Below the pieces are notes generated by a model. It was given only the letters and a program-made list of their open reading frames with translations. It was not told the origin of the DNA and did not search any database. The translations under genes and the position numbers were made by a program. Below are positions 6,209 to 9,153 of a stretch of 9,153 bases of DNA, piece after piece. Source of the stretch: Actinomycetes bacterium (GTDB taxonomy: Bacteria > Actinomycetota > Actinomycetes > Propionibacteriales > Nocardioidaceae); NCBI GenBank assembly GCA_023252095.1, contig JAHEXN010000120.1:1-9153 (forward strand), written 5' to 3'. How positions within the stretch are numbered: position 1 is the stretch's first letter; each line of letters begins with the position of its first letter.

Positions 6209-6820
6209 TCAGAGGATGCCGGTCACCGAGCCGCCGACCTCGGCCGCGATGGCGCGGGCCGTGTCGGAGTCGATGCCGGGGTCGGGCGTGAAGACGGCGC
6301 GGCGGTAGTACCGCAGCTCCTCGATGCTCTCGGCGATGTCGGCGAGTGCGCGGTGGTGGCCGGCCTTCGACGGTGCCGCGAAGTACGCGCGGGGGAACCA
6401 GCGTCGCGACAGCTCCTTGATGCTCGAGACGTCGATGATCCGGTAGTGCAGGTGCTGCTCCAGCTCGACCATGTCGCGAGCGAGGAAGGCGCGGTCGGTG
6501 CCGACCGAGTTGCCGGCGAGCGGCGCCTTGCGGGGCTCGGGCACGAAGCCGCGCACGTAGTCGAGCACCTGGGCGTGGGCGTCGTCGAGGCTGAGTCCGG
6601 ACTCGAGCTCCTCGATCAGGCCCGACGAGGTGTGCATCGTCGTGACGACCTCGTTCATCTGGTCGAGAGCCGCCTGCGGAGGCTTGATGACCAGGTCGAT
6701 GCCCTCGCCCTTGACCTGGAGGTCGAAGTCGGTCACCAGGACCGCGACCTCGACCAGCGCATCGGTCTCCAGCGACAGTCCGGTCATCTCGCAGTCGATC
6801 CACACCAAGGAGTCGTTCAC
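6209..6820 (-). CDS. orn: Oligoribonuclease (DEDDh 3'-5' exoribonuclease)
   Basis: 203-aa protein, near the usual ~180-215 aa of the family. It carries all three exonuclease motifs: Exo I IDCEMTGL (D9, E11), Exo II NSVGTDRAFL (D109) and Exo III HHRALADI (H156, D161), giving the DEDDh active site. The enzyme degrades RNA dinucleotides and very short oligonucleotides, including pGpG from cyclic-di-GMP turnover, using two metal ions in the cytoplasm, normally as a dimer. The GTG at 6820 gives the standard N-terminus MNDSLVWIDCEMTG; no earlier start would fit the family. Upstream on the minus strand is TAGGGT, 8 nt from the GTG, which can be read either as a weak Shine-Dalgarno (AGGG) or as a -10 for a near-leaderless mRNA. 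It lies directly upstream of tRNA-His, an association I recall from M. tuberculosis (Rv2511/hisT). Confidence 0.97.
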   Translation of the reverse strand: MNDSLVWIDCEMTGLSLETDALVEVAVLVTDFDLQVKGEGIDLVIKPPQAALDQMNEVVTTMHTSSGLIEELESGLSLDDAHAQVLDYVRGFVPEPRKAPLAGNSVGTDRAFLARDMVELEQHLHYRIIDVSSIKELSRRWFPRAYFAAPSKAGHHRALADIAESIEELRYYRRAVFTPDPGIDSDTARAIAAEVGGSVTGIL

Positions 6821-6828
6821 GGTCGATC

Positions 6829-6834
6829 ACCCTA
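6829..6834 (-). promoter_or_regulatory. TAGGGT upstream of orn: candidate -10 or weak ribosome binding site
   Basis: The minus strand reads TAGGGT followed by 8 nt and then the orn GTG. It matches TANNNT, and the spacing would put the transcription start at or 1-2 nt before the start codon. The AGGG inside it could instead act as a weak Shine-Dalgarno. The sequence cannot decide between the two. Confidence 0.35.
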
Positions 6835-6860
6835 CGCGGCACCCCAGATCTGCACCCGGT

Positions 6861-6874
6861 CGAACCCGGGTTCG
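6861..6874. repeat. 14-bp perfect palindrome between orn and the DsbA-like gene
   Basis: CGAACCCGGGTTCG equals its own reverse complement. It lies 40 bp upstream of the orn start and 121 bp upstream of the DsbA-like start, inside the 175-bp divergent intergenic region. The position suits an operator for a dimeric regulator of one or both genes. A cruciform or chance palindrome in GC-rich DNA is possible. Confidence 0.4.
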
Positions 6875-6919
6875 GGAATCACGGGGCTGACGGGGAACCC
6901 GAGGTGGGTGCTCGGTCGT

Positions 6920-6925
6920 TACGAT
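6920..6925 (+). promoter_or_regulatory. Candidate -10 (TACGAT) for the DsbA-like gene
   Basis: TACGAT is the best -10-like hexamer between the palindrome and the DsbA-like start, and AT-rich for this window (GTTACGATCG context). Transcription would begin near 6932, leaving a leader of about 64 nt. No recognisable -35 lies at 16-18 bp, so the call is weak. Confidence 0.4.
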
Positions 6926-6983
6926 CGTCGGGAGCCGCGGATCTCCCCGCCCCAGACCTGATGCCGTGTGGCACGGAACCCGA

Positions 6984-6990
6984 AGAGGAA
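6984..6990 (+). promoter_or_regulatory. Shine-Dalgarno (AGAGGAA) fixing the DsbA-like start
   Basis: AGAGGAA is followed by 5 nt and the GTG at 6996. It selects this start over an in-frame GTG at 6966, which has no ribosome binding site and would add ten residues unlike a membrane-anchor N-terminus. Confidence 0.75.
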
Positions 6991-6995
6991 CACTC

Positions 6996-7832
6996 GTGAG
7001 CAAAGATCGTCAGCAGCGCGCCGCCCGCGCCGAGCAGATGCGCAAGGAGCGGGAGAAGGCCGCCAAGCGCCAGCGCAACGTCATCACCGGTGCCATCGTC
7101 GCCGTCGTGATCGTTCTCGTGGCGGCGGCGGCCTACGGTGTCAGCACGATCAGCAGCGACAACGCCCCGGAGGCGTGGAGCGTCGAGTACACCGCCGCTG
7201 ATGCAGGTGACGGTGACGCGGGTGCCGGCGCGACCGACACGCCCGCCGACTACGAGCCCGTCGTCGTCGAGATGTACGAGGACTTCCAGTGTCCCGCGTG
7301 CCAGGCGCTCGAGCAGGCCTACGGCCAGCAGCTGCAGGAGCTCGTCGCCTCGGGTGACATCACGATCAAGTACCACCCGTTCTCGTTCCTCGACGACCGA
7401 GGCGCCAGCCCGAACGAGTACTCCAAGCGCTCGACGAACGCCGCGATCTGCGTGTACGAGGAGTACGACGCCACGGCCTACAAGACCTTCCACGACTACC
7501 TCTACGCGAACCAGCCCCAGGAGGGCACGCCAGGCCCGGAGGACGAGGAGCTCGTCGCCGCTGCGGAGTCGCTCGGCTTCACCGGCATCGACAAGTGCGT
7601 GACCGACCACACGTACTTCAATCGCATCGAGAAGGCCAAGGAGGCCGGAGGCGACCGCGGCGTCACGGGCACCCCGACGGTCTACATCGCCGACAAGAAG
7701 GTCGACGACAACGGCACGCTGATCGAGCAGATCAATGCCGCGGTGGCCAAGAAGAAGGGTCTGCCTGCGCCGACCGCCGACCCGTCCGCGGATCCCTCGG
7801 CCGCGCCGACAGCCACGACTCCCGTCGGCTGA
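6996..7832 (+). CDS. Membrane-anchored DsbA-like thiol-disulfide oxidoreductase (thioredoxin fold)
   Basis: 278-aa protein. A short, very basic cytoplasmic N-terminus (1-28, rich in K, R, E, Q) precedes one transmembrane anchor (about 29-50). An Asp/Gly/Ala-rich linker then leads to a DsbA-type thioredoxin domain outside the membrane: EMYEDFQCPACQALE with active-site C99-P-A-C102, and TGTPTVYI with the cis-proline P227 near the end. Two more cysteines, C152 and C201, have the spacing of the structural disulfide in M. tuberculosis DsbA (Rv2969c), so I infer a similar enzyme. The last ~25 residues are a Pro/Ala/Thr/Ser tail, probably disordered. Expected role: introducing disulfides into exported proteins, re-oxidised in actinobacteria by a VKOR membrane partner; no VKOR gene is in the window. 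A membrane protein gene follows after 25 nt. Substrate, and reductase versus oxidase direction, cannot be read from sequence. Confidence 0.87.
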   Translation: MSKDRQQRAARAEQMRKEREKAAKRQRNVITGAIVAVVIVLVAAAAYGVSTISSDNAPEAWSVEYTAADAGDGDAGAGATDTPADYEPVVVEMYEDFQCPACQALEQAYGQQLQELVASGDITIKYHPFSFLDDRGASPNEYSKRSTNAAICVYEEYDATAYKTFHDYLYANQPQEGTPGPEDEELVAAAESLGFTGIDKCVTDHTYFNRIEKAKEAGGDRGVTGTPTVYIADKKVDDNGTLIEQINAAVAKKKGLPAPTADPSADPSAAPTATTPVG

Positions 7833-7857
7833 CCCTTCCCGCTGAGTCGGGGCAGCC

Positions 7858-8556
7858 GTGGAGCTGACGACGGTCGCGGTGCTGGTGGGGTTAGCCCTGG
7901 TCGACTCCACCAGCATCGGCACGCTCGTCATCCCGCTGGTCTGGTTGCTGCGCCCCGGACCGGTCGCCTGGCGACCGCTCCTGACATTCCTCGCGACCGT
8001 CGCGGCGATGTACACGGCTCTCGGCGCCGTGCTGCTGCTGGTCGGGCAGTCGCTCGCGTCGGTGCTCGACGGGCTGGGCGACGTCGACGCGGTGCGATGG
8101 GTGCAGCTCGTGCTCGGCGTGGCACTGTTCGCCGCGGCGTTCAGCGACGCCGTGATGGGCCGTCTCGCTGGGGGAGCGTTGCGGTGGCGCGACCGGCTCC
8201 GGGGCGACGATATCGAGGCGCGCCGCTCGATCGTCGTGACCGCCGCGGTCGCCGTGGCGCTCGAGCTGCCGACGATGCTGCCTTACCTCGCCGCCATCGG
8301 GGTCCTCGCCGCGACTGATCTCGCGGTCGGCGCGCAGGTCGGTCTGCTCGGTGGGTACGCGGTCGTGATGGTGCTGCCGGCGCTCGTGCTGGCCGTCGCG
8401 CGGGCCGCGGCGGGCCGGGTCGTCCATGCGCCGCTGCAGCGTCTCGACGCGTGGCTCACGCGGCAGGCCGACGAGATGACCGGCTGGGTGTTCGGGATCG
8501 TCGGCTTCCTGCTGGCGGGCGACGCGGCGCAGGCCCTGGAGCTGTTCGGCGCCTGA
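7858..8556 (+). CDS. Six-helix LysE/GAP-type integral membrane protein
   Basis: 232-aa, strongly hydrophobic protein with six likely membrane segments (approx. residues 3-31, 41-67, 81-100, 124-152, 160-185, 207-228). Helix 1 contains LALVDSTSIGTLVIPLVWLL and helix 4 contains VALELPTMLPYLAAIGVL. Such paired acidic/Pro-containing segments in two three-helix halves are typical of the LysE/CcdA superfamily, and the wording most resembles actinobacterial GAP (Sap-like) proteins linked to lipid or small-molecule export. It has no cysteine at all, so it cannot pass electrons as CcdA or DsbD do. The GTG start is 25 nt after the DsbA-like stop, with only a weak upstream G-run (CGGGG) as ribosome binding site. 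Co-transcription with the DsbA-like gene is likely. The family placement is by appearance and is moderately sure; the substrate is unknown. Confidence 0.7.
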   Translation: MELTTVAVLVGLALVDSTSIGTLVIPLVWLLRPGPVAWRPLLTFLATVAAMYTALGAVLLLVGQSLASVLDGLGDVDAVRWVQLVLGVALFAAAFSDAVMGRLAGGALRWRDRLRGDDIEARRSIVVTAAVAVALELPTMLPYLAAIGVLAATDLAVGAQVGLLGGYAVVMVLPALVLAVARAAAGRVVHAPLQRLDAWLTRQADEMTGWVFGIVGFLLAGDAAQALELFGA

Positions 8557-8581
8557 GGCGGATGTGTGGGCGTGAGGTGTC

Positions 8582-8610
8582 TTACCAAGAACGACAAGAA
8601 GCGCTATCGT
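8582..8610 (+). promoter_or_regulatory. Candidate sigma70-type promoter for the GH16 gene
   Basis: TTACCA (8582-8587), 17 bp, then TATCGT (8605-8610). The -35 shares four of six bases with TTGACA, the -10 fits TANNNT and the spacing is ideal. It lies in a locally A-rich stretch unlike the flanking DNA. A start near 8616 would give the GH16 mRNA a leader of about 175 nt. Confidence 0.5.
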
Positions 8611-8656
8611 CCGAAATGTTGGAGGGAGCAGGCAGTACTCAGGGCCACGAGGTCAC

Positions 8657-8692
8657 CCGGGCAGGGACTCCTCACGACGGTGGGGTGCCCGG
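8657..8692 (+). other. Leader hairpin 1 upstream of GH16
   Basis: CCGGGCA (8657-8663) pairs perfectly with TGCCCGG (8686-8692). Inside it CCTCAC (8670-8675) pairs with GTGGGG (8680-8685, one G-T) around a GACG loop, leaving a 6-nt one-sided bulge. It lacks a T tract, so a simple terminator is unlikely. It could be an RNA regulatory element or an mRNA-stabilising stem. Confidence 0.4.
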
Positions 8693-8703
8693 TTGGCGCG
8701 TGA

Positions 8704-8728
8704 GTGGACGGCACGGAAGTTCGTCCGC
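8704..8728 (+). other. Leader hairpin 2 upstream of GH16
   Basis: GTGGACG (8704-8710) pairs with CGTCCGC (8722-8728), 7 bp with one G-T, around an 11-nt loop containing GGAAG. It stands 11 nt after hairpin 1. Two stems in tandem in a leader suggest structured RNA, though GC-rich DNA makes such stems common by chance. Confidence 0.35.
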
Positions 8729-8778
8729 GTGTCCCTGAGGAGCTGTGTTTGGGGGGCTGACTCGTCGTGCTGCGTACG

Positions 8779-8784
8779 AGGGAG
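8779..8784 (+). promoter_or_regulatory. Shine-Dalgarno (AGGGAG) of the GH16 gene
   Basis: AGGGAG lies 7 nt before the ATG at 8792 and fixes that start over the in-frame ATGs at 8813 and 8819, which have no such site. Its first bases belong to ACGAG (8776-8780), which can pair with CTCGT (8761-8765), so the site could be partly masked. Confidence 0.65.
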
Positions 8785-8791
8785 AAGCCGC

Positions 8792-9153
8792 ATGTCCGAG
8801 AACACGCGATGGATGAGGATGCTCGCCGCCACGGTGATGGTGGCCGTCATGTTGCCCAGCTCGGCCGATGCGGCACCTGGTGCGCCAGGGAAGCCGAAGC
8901 CGAGGCCCGACTGCGGTGCGCAGGTGTTCTACAAGGCATCGGGGGCTGCGTGGAAGTGCACGTTCGCCGATGAGTTCAGCGGTACCAGCCTCGACACGTC
9001 GAAGTGGACCGTGCAGCAGACCGCTGGCAGCCAGGAGTGCTTCAGCGCCAAGAACGTCGTCGTCGCAGGCGGCGTCCTGTCGTCGACGACCCAGAAGGTC
9101 GAGACCCCGGTGACGTGCGGGTCGACGACGAGCAGCTACACCAGCGCGCAGGG
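8792..9153 (+). CDS. Secreted glycoside hydrolase family 16 protein, N-terminal part (3' end outside window)
   Basis: 120 complete codons are visible. Residues 1-27 form a Sec signal peptide: R6 and R9 before a hydrophobic core (LAATVMVAVML), with likely cleavage after SSADA (27) or one residue later. A short basic Pro/Lys/Gly linker (28-38) is followed by the start of a jelly-roll enzyme domain: CTFADEFSGTSLDTSKW, the usual opening of GH16 catalytic domains, then a beta-strand pattern ending VVVAGGVLSST. Cysteines in DCGAQV, WKCTF, QECFS and VTCGS are likely disulfide-bonded after export, so the protein could be a client of the DsbA-like enzyme upstream. GH16 enzymes cleave beta-1,3/1,4-glucans, agar, carrageenan or related polymers. 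The catalytic ExDxxE motif lies beyond the window end, so neither substrate nor activity can be judged. The gene has its own promoter-like region and a clear Shine-Dalgarno. Confidence 0.84.
   Translation, partial: MSENTRWMRMLAATVMVAVMLPSSADAAPGAPGKPKPRPDCGAQVFYKASGAAWKCTFADEFSGTSLDTSKWTVQQTAGSQECFSAKNVVVAGGVLSSTTQKVETPVTCGSTTSSYTSAQ

Larger units (their letters stand above)
8557..8791 (+). other. 235-bp intergenic region with promoter and hairpin-forming leader before GH16 gene
   Basis: The longest non-coding stretch in the window. From left to right it holds a promoter-like pair (8582-8610), a 40-codon ORF that could start without a leader at 8616, two hairpins (8657-8692 and 8704-8728), a short CTCGT/ACGAG pairing (8761-8780) touching the ribosome binding site, and a Shine-Dalgarno. 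I compared it by eye with known actinobacterial riboswitches (cyclic-di-AMP, cyclic-di-GMP, cobalamin) and did not recognise a match. Confidence 0.6.

Noticed and set aside
7816..7849. CGACTC/GAGTCG inverted repeat between the DsbA-like gene and the membrane protein gene, as a terminator
   Set aside because: Only 6 bp around a 22-nt loop, no T tract, and the next gene follows after 25 nt; more likely chance.
6879..8015. A 378-codon minus-strand frame opposite the DsbA-like gene
   Set aside because: Low-complexity, Arg/Gly/Val-rich shadow of a well-supported plus-strand gene; no motif and no ribosome binding site at its start.
8562..8615. Small ORF starting at ATG 8562
   Set aside because: The only purine-rich sequence is almost touching the ATG, and the start is upstream of the candidate promoter; the in-frame ATG at 8616 is the more plausible start if any is used.
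1..9153. CRISPR array, transposase, prophage, toxin-antitoxin or defence genes
   Set aside because: No regularly spaced repeats, terminal inverted repeats, integrase or transposase motifs, or defence-type domains were seen on either strand.

Overview
The window is GC-rich DNA with strong G/C third-position bias, several GTG starts, and long shadow ORFs opposite real genes. These traits, and the gene content (an AdnAB-type helicase-nuclease, a DUF4235 protein, an oligoribonuclease gene beside tRNA-His), point to an actinobacterial chromosome. A member of Propionibacteriales/Nocardioidaceae is my best guess, but I cannot prove the genus from sequence alone. The region is mostly housekeeping. 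I see no insertion sequence, CRISPR array, phage gene or toxin-antitoxin module.

Positions 1-4195 (+): the C-terminal third of adnA (cut by the window start) and the complete adnB, overlapping by 4 nt. They form a double-strand-break end-resection machine. A mismatch-type uracil/thymine DNA glycosylase gene (mug, -) runs into adnB tail to tail with a 43-bp overlap. It is divergent from nudC (+), a zinc-ribbon Nudix NAD(H) pyrophosphatase. The 51-bp mug/nudC gap appears to hold two back-to-back promoters placed so that both mRNAs would be leaderless.

Positions 5632-6840 (all genes on -): a small two-helix DUF4235 membrane protein ending 6 nt from the nudC stop; tRNA-His(GTG) with a strong downstream hairpin; and orn (oligoribonuclease) just upstream of the tRNA.

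Positions 6841-8556: a 155-bp divergent intergenic region with a 14-bp perfect palindrome, then two genes on +. The first is a membrane-anchored DsbA-like thioredoxin-fold protein (CPAC active site plus a second Cys pair). The second is a six-helix, cysteine-free LysE/GAP-type membrane protein 25 nt downstream.

Positions 8557-9153: a 235-bp intergenic region with a plausible sigma70-type promoter and a leader that can fold into hairpins, followed by the start of a secreted glycoside hydrolase family 16 gene cut by the window end.

Nothing here convinces me of a wholly new system. The best candidates for a second look are the structured leader or possible leaderless small ORF before the GH16 gene, the DsbA/Cys-free membrane protein pair, the back-to-back leaderless promoters, and a tRNA T-arm-like hairpin in the DUF4235 upstream region.
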